From NCBI RefSeq assembly GCF_001467625.1, contig NZ_LNYB01000085.1, positions 446,661-492,233 on the forward strand: DNA of 45,573 bases, written 5' to 3'. Position numbers and translations under genes: made by a program. Below the pieces are notes generated by a model that made no database searches, was not told where the DNA came from, and saw only the letters and a list, made by a program, of their open reading frames with translations. Position 1 is the first letter of the stretch. Each line of letters opens with the position of its first letter. The stretch is from Legionella feeleii. GTDB lineage: Bacteria; Pseudomonadota; Gammaproteobacteria; Legionellales; Legionellaceae. Positions 16,071 through 27,628 of the stretch are shown here, one piece after another.

Positions 16071-17073
16071 GCAACGTTTTTAACTCCAAAAAGGAAAAAA
16101 CCTCTTGAGAATAAATATTTGCCTCCTCTTGAATCAAACTCAACAAGCATTCGACGTAGTATTTATCAAATAAAATGCCTGCTGTTGAATTTAAATAATT
16201 AATTGCTTCTTTAATTGTAAGAGCAGCTCGATAAGGTCTATTTATGACCATGGCATCCCAGACGTCGGCTATAGCAACTATTTTGGCTAACTCATTAATC
16301 TCTCCTTCCTTTAATCCCTTAGGATAGCCAGAGCCATCCAAGCGCTCATGATGTTGGGATACAATCACCTCAATCTCCCAAGGACAGACAATCTTATTTA
16401 CAATCTCACTGCCTTTATTCACGTGCTGCTTTAAAACGTCATATTCATAACTTTCTAGTTGGCGGGGAGTTACTAAATACTCGATAGGTACATAAATTTT
16501 TCCCACATCATGGACAAGAGCCCCTAAATACAGGGTAGCCAAAAGATTAAGCTCTGAAAGATTCGCTTTTTGGGCAATATGCAAGGCAATCGAGGCAGTT
16601 CGCTTCTGATGCCCAGCTGTATAAAGATCACGTGTCTCAACTACCTCTGAAAGTGCTCTAATCGCATTAAAGAATGAATTTGCTAAAATTTCTTTATCAA
16701 GCTCAATTTGCTCTTCCAATCTTAAAAAGGTAGTTATCTCCTCAAAGTAAATCATGTAGATCGTTTTTTTTGCAATAATTTGGGTGATGGGTACAACTCT
16801 AACTATAAACGTTTTCTTGTTTAAATTAATGGATTCTTTTATTTCTTTATGAGACATAACTGCCGCTTTAAAATAATCTGGAACCTGATTAATCTTTGGG
16901 AAAATACGCCAAAATTTTAAACCGGTTGCATCCATATTTACCAAATCATAATAAGAAGGGTTGGCATAAAGGATTGAAGCTTGTGCATCACAAAGAAGTA
17001 CCGGATTTTCTAATAACGAAAGAACATGCGACATTGCATCAAAGAGAACCAGGTCTTTTTTATGAGTAGACAT
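16060..17073 (-). CDS. PAS/HD-GYP domain protein, probable cyclic-di-GMP phosphodiesterase
   Basis: This 337-aa cytosolic protein has a PAS sensor domain (about 12-118), a short linker helix (about 118-135) and an HD-GYP hydrolase domain (about 140-320). Metal and catalytic residues are intact: His188-Asp189 with GK (191-192) in LVHDVGKIYVP, and HHERLDGSGYPKGL (His241, His242, Asp246, Tyr250-Pro251). HD-GYP enzymes degrade cyclic di-GMP, so this should lower that messenger in response to a PAS ligand or redox cue. There are no membrane segments. It is a single gene between the RND operon (upstream) and convergent rluE. Confidence 0.88.
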   Translation of the reverse strand: MSTHKKDLVLFDAMSHVLSLLENPVLLCDAQASILYANPSYYDLVNMDATGLKFWRIFPKINQVPDYFKAAVMSHKEIKESINLNKKTFIVRVVPITQIIAKKTIYMIYFEEITTFLRLEEQIELDKEILANSFFNAIRALSEVVETRDLYTAGHQKRTASIALHIAQKANLSELNLLATLYLGALVHDVGKIYVPIEYLVTPRQLESYEYDVLKQHVNKGSEIVNKIVCPWEIEVIVSQHHERLDGSGYPKGLKEGEINELAKIVAIADVWDAMVINRPYRAALTIKEAINYLNSTAGILFDKYYVECLLSLIQEEANIYSQEVFSFLELKTLLTE

Positions 17074-17186
17074 ACCTTAATCCCTGAACGTTATTTTCCT
17101 TAATAAAAACGCCTGAACCCATTAAAGAATTTTGTTAACTAATTTCTAGTATAGAATTAATTGAAAAAATACAAGGCATATCTATT

Positions 17187-18626
17187 TCAGGTACATTGAG
17201 TTTGGCAGGACCATCCACCTCCCAAAGCTTTAATAAGCAATACACTGGCTACCTGGCGGCGAGTACGAATATCCACCGAATTCAGTTCTGCCTGCAAGGC
17301 GGTGTTTTCATTGACAACAACATCCAGATAATTAGTGAGCCCACCTTTATATCGATCGATTGCTTGAACCAAGGCACGCTTTGCTGCAGCAGTGGCGGCA
17401 GTTTGACTTCGGTTTTCTTGATCAAGACGGCGTATGGCAACTAAATTATCTTCTACCTCTTGGAAAGCAGTAAGCACAGTTTGCCGGTAAGAAGCGACTG
17501 TTTCGTGATAACTCGCTTTTGCAGAGTTCAATAAACCACGCAAATTGCCCCCATCAAATAATACCAAGTTTGCCAAAGGCTTTACTAAAGCTAATCCACT
17601 AATGGGTCCAAGCGACCAAAATAGGCTGGGCTGATCAAACAGGTTTGCCAGGGTTTGACTTTCAACACCAGCTATTGAACTAAAATTAATTTGCGGGTAA
17701 AAAGCCGCACAAGCAACACCTATCTCAAAATTTGCCGCTTGCACGCGTTGTTCAGCAGCAGCAATATCGGGCCTGCGTTCTAAAAGTGAAGAAGGTAATT
17801 CAGGCGCAATAGAAACCAGATTCATTCTGGTTTTTGCAGGGGGCATTTTAAAATTAGCCGGTATTTCACCCACTAATACTGCAATGGCATGTTCAAGTTG
17901 GGCACGCCGCAATCGCATTTCCGTTGCTGCAGTCCTGGCATTTTCCAGTTGCGTAATGGCTTGATCAACATCGGCTATCGGTGCAGCCCCCCCATCATAA
18001 CGTTTACGCGTTATGTATAAACCTTTTTCATAAGCCGCTACTGTCGCATCCAATACCCGTTGGCTAGCTTCATCTCCCCGCAAAGCAAAATAATCCATAG
18101 CCAATTCTGCATGCATGCTAAGAGAGACACCGGCAAGATCAGCGGCGCTGGCTCGTAACTGACTCTCACTGGCAGCCACTGAATTCCGCACCCGCCCCCA
18201 CAAATCGATCTCATAAGAGACATCAACACCCGCTAAAAAATCACTAAAGGAATTAGTTGTATTTGGGTTAGCAATATTCCGCGATTTTTGTTGCCTGTCC
18301 GCATTTCCTACTCCAAGGAGGGTAGGATAATAAGCAGAACGTGCAACCTGTGCTGCGGCACGGGCATTTTGAAAACGGGAAAAAGCAATTTTCAAATTTT
18401 GGTTTGTACAGGTAACTTTTTCTTCCAGTTCATTTAAAACCGGATCATTAAACATCAACCACCAACGCGTACCTTTAGCAGTAGGAGTATATCCCTTAGC
18501 CTTTTTCCACTCCTTGGTTTCTTTGTATTCAAGAGGAATAGGCATCGGGGGGCGCTGATATCGAGGTGTAAACGAGCAAGCAGCCAATAATAACGAAAAT
18601 AAAATCAGAGTCATTTGTCTTTTCAT
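17187..18626 (-). CDS. RND efflux outer membrane factor lipoprotein (NodT/OprM family)
   Basis: This 479-aa trimeric outer membrane channel is the exit duct of a tripartite pump. The signal peptide ends in a lipobox, LLLAACS, with lipidated Cys17. Two OEP repeats (about 60-255 and 275-470) show the family's helical segments, such as LERRPDIAAAEQRVQAANFE. The C-terminus has TALQAELNSVDIRTRRQVAS. Its start overlaps the adaptor stop by 4 bp, so it is the third gene of the permease-adaptor-channel operon. Substrate is unknown. Confidence 0.92.
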   Translation of the reverse strand: MKRQMTLILFSLLLAACSFTPRYQRPPMPIPLEYKETKEWKKAKGYTPTAKGTRWWLMFNDPVLNELEEKVTCTNQNLKIAFSRFQNARAAAQVARSAYYPTLLGVGNADRQQKSRNIANPNTTNSFSDFLAGVDVSYEIDLWGRVRNSVAASESQLRASAADLAGVSLSMHAELAMDYFALRGDEASQRVLDATVAAYEKGLYITRKRYDGGAAPIADVDQAITQLENARTAATEMRLRRAQLEHAIAVLVGEIPANFKMPPAKTRMNLVSIAPELPSSLLERRPDIAAAEQRVQAANFEIGVACAAFYPQINFSSIAGVESQTLANLFDQPSLFWSLGPISGLALVKPLANLVLFDGGNLRGLLNSAKASYHETVASYRQTVLTAFQEVEDNLVAIRRLDQENRSQTAATAAAKRALVQAIDRYKGGLTNYLDVVVNENTALQAELNSVDIRTRRQVASVLLIKALGGGWSCQTQCT

Positions 18627-19804
18627 TTTGGGGCTGGCTCTTTTGGTGTTTCATTGTCTTTGGATGCTATTTTCACCTCTTGGCCGGCCATAAGAGCATC
18701 TGGTGGATTTAAAATAACTAGCTCTCCAACTTGAAGACCGGTATTAACCTCGACTTCAGTACCAAAATCACGACTTACAGTTATTGGACGTAAATCCACT
18801 TTATTATTCTTATTAACAACAGCCACTTGTAAGCCTTGAGCACGGAAGAGAAGTGTATTCACTGGTAACCGAATAAGTTTTGACGAAAGTGGCATATTGA
18901 AATGGACTTCCGTATATCCACCAGGCAGTATTTCATCCTTGGGATTATCCGCCCAGAATTGAGCAAGCAAAGTCAGGGAGTCAACATTAATAGCATCCGC
19001 TGTTTTGTACAGTTTGGCCGGAAATTTTTTCCCGGGATGTTCAGTGAAATATAAACTAACTTCCATGTTCGGTTTAATATTATTCACGTAGGTTTGTGGT
19101 ATTTGTACATAAACACGGATAGGATTCGATTGCACAATATTAAATAAAGAAAAAACATTAGTACCACTACCTGCATTAATCAGTGAACCAATATCAATAT
19201 TGCGGAAACTAATCGTACCATCAAAAGGTGCGATGACTCGCTCATAACTCACCAGATCGCGCAATCTATCACGGTTAGCTTGTGCCGATTTCATAATTGC
19301 TGTCGTAGCTTTTAAATTGCTAACTTTCTCATCAGTTTCTTGTTTGGAGACAGAATCTGATTTTAATAAATGGAGCCAGCGTTTTGCTGTAATATCAGCC
19401 AAATCTTTATTGGCAATCGCGGTGTGTAAATCAGCTTCAGCTTGGTGTAACTGGGCATTGACTTCCGGTGCTTCAATGATAGCAAGTAAATCACCCTCTT
19501 TAACTTTACTACCAATGTCAACATACCAGTCTTTAATATAACCATTCGTACGCGCGTAAATTGTTGCTTCGTGCCAGGCTTCAACCTTGCCTGGTAAAAT
19601 AATTTCCTCGGTCAAAGGACCTGGCTTGGTAGTAAGAGTAGCCACAATCGGTACTGCATTCGCATTTGTTTCCACACGCAACGTCATCTTAGCCTGAACG
19701 CGAAAGAAAATAATAACAAAGGCAAGCAATAAAATAAGACAAACAATAATAATAACCCGACGCGACGTGCGAGACTCCCTCGGCAATTGACTTTCATCAG
19801 ACAT
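18623..19804 (-). CDS. RND efflux periplasmic adaptor (membrane fusion protein)
   Basis: This 393-aa protein links the RND permease with the outer membrane channel. It has an N-terminal membrane anchor (about 15-37, VIIIVCLILLLAFVIIFF) and no lipobox. The biotinyl-lipoyl half motif GYIKDWYVDIGSKVKEGDLL is followed by an alpha-helical hairpin (about 110-175), the second lipoyl half IAPFDGTISFRNIDIGSLI and a beta-barrel domain. It overlaps the permease by 8 bp and the channel gene by 4 bp, indicating translational coupling. Confidence 0.92.
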   Translation of the reverse strand: MSDESQLPRESRTSRRVIIIVCLILLLAFVIIFFRVQAKMTLRVETNANAVPIVATLTTKPGPLTEEIILPGKVEAWHEATIYARTNGYIKDWYVDIGSKVKEGDLLAIIEAPEVNAQLHQAEADLHTAIANKDLADITAKRWLHLLKSDSVSKQETDEKVSNLKATTAIMKSAQANRDRLRDLVSYERVIAPFDGTISFRNIDIGSLINAGSGTNVFSLFNIVQSNPIRVYVQIPQTYVNNIKPNMEVSLYFTEHPGKKFPAKLYKTADAINVDSLTLLAQFWADNPKDEILPGGYTEVHFNMPLSSKLIRLPVNTLLFRAQGLQVAVVNKNNKVDLRPITVSRDFGTEVEVNTGLQVGELVILNPPDALMAGQEVKIASKDNETPKEPAPK

Positions 19805-22800
19805 GCTTTTCCCCCTGGTCTTTTTTATGCTTGCGGCTATGAATCAGGCAAAAAATCGTAGGAACAAAAAATAAGGTGGCAATTGTTGCAAATGACAAGC
19901 CACCAATAACGGCACGTCCTAACGGGGCATTTTGCTCACCGCCATCACCCATCCCAAGTGCCATAGGAAACATGCCAATAATCATCGCCGAAGCAGTCAT
20001 TAATACCGGTCGTATACGAGATTTACCCGCTTCAAGAGCTGAGGTAAACGGATCATGGCCTTCCTTCATATGATCACGCGCAAAACTAATCACTAAAATA
20101 CCGTTTGCAGTGGCTACCCCCATACACATGATAGCCCCCGTTAACGCAGGAACACTAAGCGTAGTGTGTGTAAGGAATAACATCCACACAATACCGGCAA
20201 GAGCAGCTGGTAAAGCGGTGATAATAATGAAAGGATCTAGCCATGATTGGAAATTAATCACGATCAGCAAATAAACAAGAAGAATAGAAAAAATAAGCCC
20301 CAGATAGAGCCCCGTAAACGCTTGATCCTTGGTTTGTATCTGCCCCCGCACAACGACAGAAGACCCCTTTGGCAGATCTTTTTTGGTATCTTTGACAATT
20401 TTATTAATAGCTTTTGAAACAGAGCCCAGATCGGTATCTTGTATAGAAGCAAAAATATCAATTACAGGTTGAACGTTGTAGTGAGAAACCACAACGGGCT
20501 CCATAGTGCGTTTTGCATGCATCATCGCACCTAAAATCTGTGGATCTGTATCCTTTGCAGCATTGGCAACAGTAATATTACCCAAAGCCTGTAATGAATT
20601 CATATAATATTGCGGTGTTTGAGTTGCCACGGGATATGAAACATGATTCTTTGGGTTAACCCAAAAGGTCGGTGAGGTTTGAAAACTTCCTGAAAGAGTA
20701 ATCAACAAATTATTGGCAATATCGAATTGACTATACCCCAGCTCACGTGCACGACTGCGATTTGACTCGACTAGAAACCCAGGGTAGTTAAAGGCTTGCC
20801 TTAGATGGGCATCCACTACGCCAGGGACATGTTTCAAACGCTCTAATACTTTAGACGCGTAACGAATATTTTCCTCTTGTTTTAAACCAATGACTTGGAT
20901 ATCAATCGCTGAAGGTAAGCCAAAGTTAAGCGTTTGGTTAACAATATCCGCTGGCAAAAAGGAAAACGTGACTCCTGGAAATTTCTTCTGCAGCAACGGC
21001 CTTAAATCACGAATATAATCGTCTGTTGGTTTATGGTTCTCCTGCAGCGCAATCAAAATGTCAGCATCACTGGCCCCATTGGTCGCTGAGTTACTGTAAG
21101 ATAAATTGATACCACTGACAGGTAAACCAATGTTGGCAACAATACTGAATAATTCTTCTTCCGGAACAAGTTTGCGGACAACGTGACCAATTTCTCCTGC
21201 CAAGCGAGCCGTTTCCTCTACCCTTGTCCCGGTAGGAGCCTGCAAATGCAATTTAATTTGTCCAGCATCAACGCTGGGGAAAAAATTAGATCCAAGCCAG
21301 GGCGCTAAAAGAGCTATCGATACTAAAATAAACCCCAGGAAACTAAGAATAAAAACCTTTCTGTTGTCTAGCGCTTTGGTTAACAGCGTAAGATAACGTT
21401 GGCGAAAACGCTCAAACCATCTTTCAAATCCAGCGTGAAAACGCTGAAAACGGCTAAGACTATCTGGATCATGGATAGGCTCATGCTTTTTTAATAAATA
21501 TTTGGCCATCGTCGCAACAAGAGTACGTGACAAAATATAAGACGCCAACATGGCAAAAATAACAGCTTCTGCTAAAGGGGCGAATAGATACTGTGCCACC
21601 CCACCCAGATAAAACATAGGCACGAAAACAATACAAATACAAAGTGTTGAAACCAGGGCCGGAATAGCGATTTGTTCTGCACCATCCAGAATGGCCTGTT
21701 CCACCTCTTTACCTTGCTCCAAATTCCAATTGATATTTTCAATGGCTACAGTCGCATCATCGACTAAGATTCCCACTGCAAGTGCTAAACCACCCAGAGT
21801 CATAATATTGATTGTCTCCCCCAAGGCAGACAAGATCGTGAGCGAAGCAAGGATAGACAGAGGTATAGAAAGTGCGATAATAAAAGTACTTCGCCAACTA
21901 CCAAGAACAATTAAAATCATCAAGCCTGTTAAACAGGCTGCAATAAGCCCCTCCCTAATAACCCCATCAATGGCAGCAAGAACAAAGATTGATTGATCAC
22001 CGAAAGTAGACAAATTCAAGGCTGCAGGCATCATATCTTTTACGACAGGTAACAGGGCTTTCACTCGGCTTACAATGTTAAGGGTCGATGCATTGCCTGT
22101 TTTTTGCACGGACATCATCACTGCCCGTTTTCCATTAACAGTAATAATATTGGTTTGCGGGGGGAAACCATCACGAACATGAGCAACATCACGTATATAA
22201 AGCACGCCACCATGCGGTAATGCTTTCACGGGGAAATTATTAAACTCATCCGTTGTTAAAGGGCTGGCATTAAGTTTAACTAAATACTCATACAGGCCAA
22301 TCTTCTCTGTGCCTGCAGGTAAAATCAAATTCTGTGTATTAATCACTGCACTAATATCTTGTGCCGAAACCCCATAGGTTTGCATCTTTTCCGGCTGAAG
22401 ATCGACTTGTACCTGACGTATTTTCCCACCATAAGGGAAAGGCAATGCGGCGCCCTGGACTGTGGCAAGCTGCGTTCGAATAAAATTATTACCTAAATCG
22501 TATAAGTCTTGCTCGGGCAAAGTTTGGCTAGTTAAAATTAATTGCAGTACCGGGACTGTCGCAGCATTGTAACTTAATACCAGAGGGGGTGTTTGGCCTG
22601 GCGGTAATTGCTTTAACAAGGTTTGTGCAATCGCTGTTACCTGACTTAAGGCAACAGCAATATCGACGTCATTATGGAAAAACAGTTTTGTAACACTGAC
22701 ACCAAGCAACGATTCGGATTCTATGTGCTCGATGTCATTAACCGTTGTTGTTGCTGCCCGTTCAAAAATGCTGGTAATTAAATCAGACATCTGTTGCGGT

Positions 22801-22979
22801 GGCATACCACTAAAACCCCATACCACACTGACCACCGGGATATCAATATCTGGAAAAATATCGGTTGGGGTGCGTAATATGGCCAGTGGCCCGATAATCA
22901 ATAACATTAATGCCAAGACGACGAAAGTATAAGGTCGGGATAAGGCAATCCGCACAAGCCACATAGCAATCCATGCCAA
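19797..22979 (-). CDS. RND family efflux permease
   Basis: This 1060-aa inner-membrane pump has the usual 12 helices and two large periplasmic domains. TRTPTDIFPDIDIP-like sequence follows helix 1 (LRTPTDIFPDIDIPVVSVVW). The proton-relay aspartates are present in GILVDDATVAIENI (helix 4). In the helix-10 motif GVATANGILVISFARDH the lysine found in AcrB-type pumps (GLSAKN) is replaced by alanine, so the relay must differ from AcrB. It is the first gene of a three-gene operon. The subfamily (multidrug versus other) is uncertain, and I would not name a substrate. Confidence 0.9.
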   Translation of the reverse strand: MAWIAMWLVRIALSRPYTFVVLALMLLIIGPLAILRTPTDIFPDIDIPVVSVVWGFSGMPPQQMSDLITSIFERAATTTVNDIEHIESESLLGVSVTKLFFHNDVDIAVALSQVTAIAQTLLKQLPPGQTPPLVLSYNAATVPVLQLILTSQTLPEQDLYDLGNNFIRTQLATVQGAALPFPYGGKIRQVQVDLQPEKMQTYGVSAQDISAVINTQNLILPAGTEKIGLYEYLVKLNASPLTTDEFNNFPVKALPHGGVLYIRDVAHVRDGFPPQTNIITVNGKRAVMMSVQKTGNASTLNIVSRVKALLPVVKDMMPAALNLSTFGDQSIFVLAAIDGVIREGLIAACLTGLMILIVLGSWRSTFIIALSIPLSILASLTILSALGETINIMTLGGLALAVGILVDDATVAIENINWNLEQGKEVEQAILDGAEQIAIPALVSTLCICIVFVPMFYLGGVAQYLFAPLAEAVIFAMLASYILSRTLVATMAKYLLKKHEPIHDPDSLSRFQRFHAGFERWFERFRQRYLTLLTKALDNRKVFILSFLGFILVSIALLAPWLGSNFFPSVDAGQIKLHLQAPTGTRVEETARLAGEIGHVVRKLVPEEELFSIVANIGLPVSGINLSYSNSATNGASDADILIALQENHKPTDDYIRDLRPLLQKKFPGVTFSFLPADIVNQTLNFGLPSAIDIQVIGLKQEENIRYASKVLERLKHVPGVVDAHLRQAFNYPGFLVESNRSRARELGYSQFDIANNLLITLSGSFQTSPTFWVNPKNHVSYPVATQTPQYYMNSLQALGNITVANAAKDTDPQILGAMMHAKRTMEPVVVSHYNVQPVIDIFASIQDTDLGSVSKAINKIVKDTKKDLPKGSSVVVRGQIQTKDQAFTGLYLGLIFSILLVYLLIVINFQSWLDPFIIITALPAALAGIVWMLFLTHTTLSVPALTGAIMCMGVATANGILVISFARDHMKEGHDPFTSALEAGKSRIRPVLMTASAMIIGMFPMALGMGDGGEQNAPLGRAVIGGLSFATIATLFFVPTIFCLIHSRKHKKDQGEKHV

Positions 22980-23169
22980 AGGATTTAATGATTTTTAGTA
23001 TAACAATGTAAAATACTTAGATCTATCTTAAGAGGATATTGATTTAAAAAATAATTTTCCCGAGATCTAATAGGAGCTGGTTGACATTTCACCAGGATAA
23101 ATGAGCAGCGAAGGGCAGGAAGTCAATGCTATTCGGGAAGATAGTAGAAAGGTCAACAGTCCAAATAAA

Positions 23170-23648
23170 CTATCGTCGGTAAGGCGCCTTGGCAAGCAAG
23201 GTATCATCGGCAAGTAATCTGACCCACGGCCAAAATAAAACACTAATAAGCGCACTGCCTACAGACATAAGAAAACCAATATGAAATCCCAAGAAAGCAT
23301 CTATCGTTAAAATCAGTAATTGGTAAAGCAGACAGAAGAATCCTATCAGCCCCATTTGTTGCCCTATGGAAAAAAACGAAAACCGCCGTGCTTTATTACT
23401 GGCTATCCAGGATACAAAACAAAGAGCGAAAGCATGTTCGCCAATGACAGTCGCTAATAAAACATCCAGCATTAAACCGATAATCACAAGGAGACTGATA
23501 TTGAAATGATCAGGTAAATAATACTGTAAATACAAAACCAGCATTAAAACCCAAGGCGGCCTAAGTCCCACTAAAAGATCCGGTAAAGGTAAAATAGTCA
23601 GAACAAGCGCTAACATGATTGCAATAATCAAACGCAAATTTAACGAAT

Positions 23649-23652
<4 letters not shown>
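23170..23652 (-). CDS. mreD: Rod shape-determining protein MreD
   Basis: This 160-aa inner-membrane protein of the elongasome has five to six hydrophobic helices. LPDLLVGLRPPWVLMLVLYL and GLMLDVLLATVIGEHAF match the MreD pattern of a P-rich helix 1-2 loop and a G-x-x-x-D in helix 3. It overlaps mreC by 4 bp at the end of the mreBCD operon. A 190-bp gap separates it from the RND operon downstream, with no strong terminator seen. Confidence 0.92.
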
Positions 23653-25611
<1,959 letters not shown>

Positions 25612-25746
25612 TCATATTTGGATAAAAATCGACAGATCTTGATGAAGATTTATTTGAAGATAAAAATAGACCAAATAATCTATCAATATTTATCAAAAAT
25701 CGGCGGGATACTCTGCCGTTAGTGTTCAAAATAAATTAGTTAAATT

Positions 25747-25770
25747 TAGGGGACTATTAACAGTCCCCTA
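25747..25770 (-). terminator. Terminator downstream of comEA
   Basis: AGGGGACT (25748-25755) pairs with AGTCCCCT (25762-25769) around a 6-base loop. TAAATTTAAC follows on the minus strand. It lies 6 bp after the comEA stop and should separate comEA from mreB. Confidence 0.75.
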
Positions 25771-25775
25771 TACGG

Positions 25776-26099
25776 TTAACTCACTGTAAAAACCTCTTGT
25801 AATTGGAGTAAATGCTTTTCCACGAATTGCTTTCCTAACCCGCGCACATGAGATAAATCTTCCACTGATTTAAAACTCCCGTTACTTTCACAGTATTTGA
25901 TAATCGCTTCAGCACGTTTCACTCCTATACCCTTAAAAGCCTTGGCAAGCGTATTGATATCCGCTTTGTTGAGATCTACTTTAGCATTCGATTTTTGGCT
26001 AGCGACCGGGGTTACCGTATTGAGCTGATTGGTTGCAGCATGAATTGGAAGGATTATGACCAATAGCGACCAGACAACAGCAAACAAACTTGTTTTCAT
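25776..26099 (-). CDS. comEA: ComEA-like helix-hairpin-helix DNA-binding protein
   Basis: This 107-aa exported protein binds double-stranded DNA in the periplasm during natural transformation. The signal peptide (residues 1 to about 21, ending PIHAA) is followed by a linker (22-40) and one helix-hairpin-helix domain: VDLNKADINTLAKAFKGIG, then KRAEAIIKYCESNGSF, then LSHVRGLGKQFVEKH. The length and layout match gammaproteobacterial ComEA. It is a single gene with its own terminator. Confidence 0.88.
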   Translation of the reverse strand: MKTSLFAVVWSLLVIILPIHAATNQLNTVTPVASQKSNAKVDLNKADINTLAKAFKGIGVKRAEAIIKYCESNGSFKSVEDLSHVRGLGKQFVEKHLLQLQEVFTVS

Positions 26100-26203
26100 T
26101 TTTTATTCTCCTTTATTGATTGGACTATACGGCTTTTTACTAAACCGTTTGTCTCGCATCAGACTCCTCCTGTGCGAGCCAAGTGAGTATCTCAGTATTT
26201 TTT

Positions 26204-27628
26204 TTATCTGTCGAGACTTAATGATATAAAATGTGAATGAAGCACATAGGCGACGCAAGCCGTTAATTTTTTTACCATTTCTAAATGCAAAAATTCATTA
26301 GGGCCATGGGCATTAGAGTGCGGACCCAAAACACCTGTAATCATAAATTGTGCATCAGGGAATTTTTCACCCAGCATCGCCATAAAGGGAATCGTACCGC
26401 CCTCCCCCATATACACAGCAGTTTTCTTATAAAAAGCCAATGAAGCCTCATCCACTGCTTTTGCCAACCAGTCTGCCATCAATGGTGCATTCCAGCCTTT
26501 AGCACTATCATCAATACGAAAACTGGTCTTTGCATGATAAGGTGGGTTCTGCGTTAAGGTGTGTTGCAAGGTTGTCGCAGCCTCTTTGGGGCAAACTAAA
26601 GGCGGCAGACGCATGGAAAGCTTGAATGCTGTTTTCGCTCTAAGTACATTTCCTGCATCTGCAATGGCTGGTAAACCTTCAGCCCCTGTTATAGCTAAGG
26701 CCGGGCGCCAGGTACGATTTAATATGAGTTGTTGTTTATCATGCGTCACCGGTTCAACACCAGTATGAAAAGGGAAACCACAGTAAACCTCATCCCCCAG
26801 AACAGCGGCACAGGTATTTGCCTGCTTCACACGCTCCAAAGGGATATCACAGTGCAGTGCAGCCAATTTAATCTCGCCATTTGTTTCATCTTCAATACGG
26901 CTAATTAATTGTTTGGCTACACGGAAACTATCAGCAACAATACCGCTAGCATTACCAGAATGCACTCCCTCATTGAGTAACTCAACCGATAATTCGCCTA
27001 CAACATTACCGCGCAAAGATGTCGTCATCCATAATTGCTCATAATTACCCGCACCAGAATCCAGGCAAATAACCAGAGAAGGTTGCCCAATTTTGTCTTT
27101 TAATGCTTCGATATAATAAGGTAAATCATAACTGCCACTTTCTTCACAGGCCTCAATAATTAAGACGCAGCGTGCATGGGGAAGTTGCTGCTTTTGCAAT
27201 GCGTTTATCGCCGTCAATGAAGCATACGCTGCATAACCATCGTCAGCCCCGCCTCGGCCGTAGAGACGTCCATCACGTATTACAGGTTGCCAAGGACCAA
27301 GTCCTTCTTGCCAACCAGTCATTTCAGGTTGCTTATCTAAATGGCCATAAAGTAATACTGTTTGATCGACCTCACCGGGTACCTCCATGAACAATAAAGG
27401 AGTACGGCCTGGCAAACGGATAACTTCCAAAGTTATTCCTGCTGGAGCATGCGCTTTACACCAATCAGCAACATGGTTAACCGCTTGCTCCATGTAACCA
27501 TGTTCCTGCCAATGCTCATCAAAATGGGGGGATTTATTCGGAATTTTAATGTAATCGCACAAGCTTGGCAGAATTTCTTTCTGCCATTCCTGCTCAATGT
27601 ACTCATATAGTTTTAGGGTGTTCAGCAT
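26204..27628 (-). CDS. M20 family metallopeptidase (dipeptidase-like)
   Basis: This 474-aa zinc peptidase is of the CNDP/M20 dipeptidase type. The start at 27628 is chosen because AAGGAAC lies upstream; it overlaps the murG-like gene by 26 bp. Metal and catalytic motifs are seen: LLYGHLDKQPE (His and catalytic Asp), GRGGADDGYA (bridging Asp), IIEACEESGSYD (catalytic and ligand Glu), CLDSGAGNYE (Asp ligand) and PHSNAHGPNEFL near the end (His ligand). The central lid domain is present. There is no signal peptide, so it is cytosolic. It is the last gene of the tight ppsA-to-peptidase run. Confidence 0.9.
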   Translation of the reverse strand: MLNTLKLYEYIEQEWQKEILPSLCDYIKIPNKSPHFDEHWQEHGYMEQAVNHVADWCKAHAPAGITLEVIRLPGRTPLLFMEVPGEVDQTVLLYGHLDKQPEMTGWQEGLGPWQPVIRDGRLYGRGGADDGYAAYASLTAINALQKQQLPHARCVLIIEACEESGSYDLPYYIEALKDKIGQPSLVICLDSGAGNYEQLWMTTSLRGNVVGELSVELLNEGVHSGNASGIVADSFRVAKQLISRIEDETNGEIKLAALHCDIPLERVKQANTCAAVLGDEVYCGFPFHTGVEPVTHDKQQLILNRTWRPALAITGAEGLPAIADAGNVLRAKTAFKLSMRLPPLVCPKEAATTLQHTLTQNPPYHAKTSFRIDDSAKGWNAPLMADWLAKAVDEASLAFYKKTAVYMGEGGTIPFMAMLGEKFPDAQFMITGVLGPHSNAHGPNEFLHLEMVKKLTACVAYVLHSHFISLSLDR

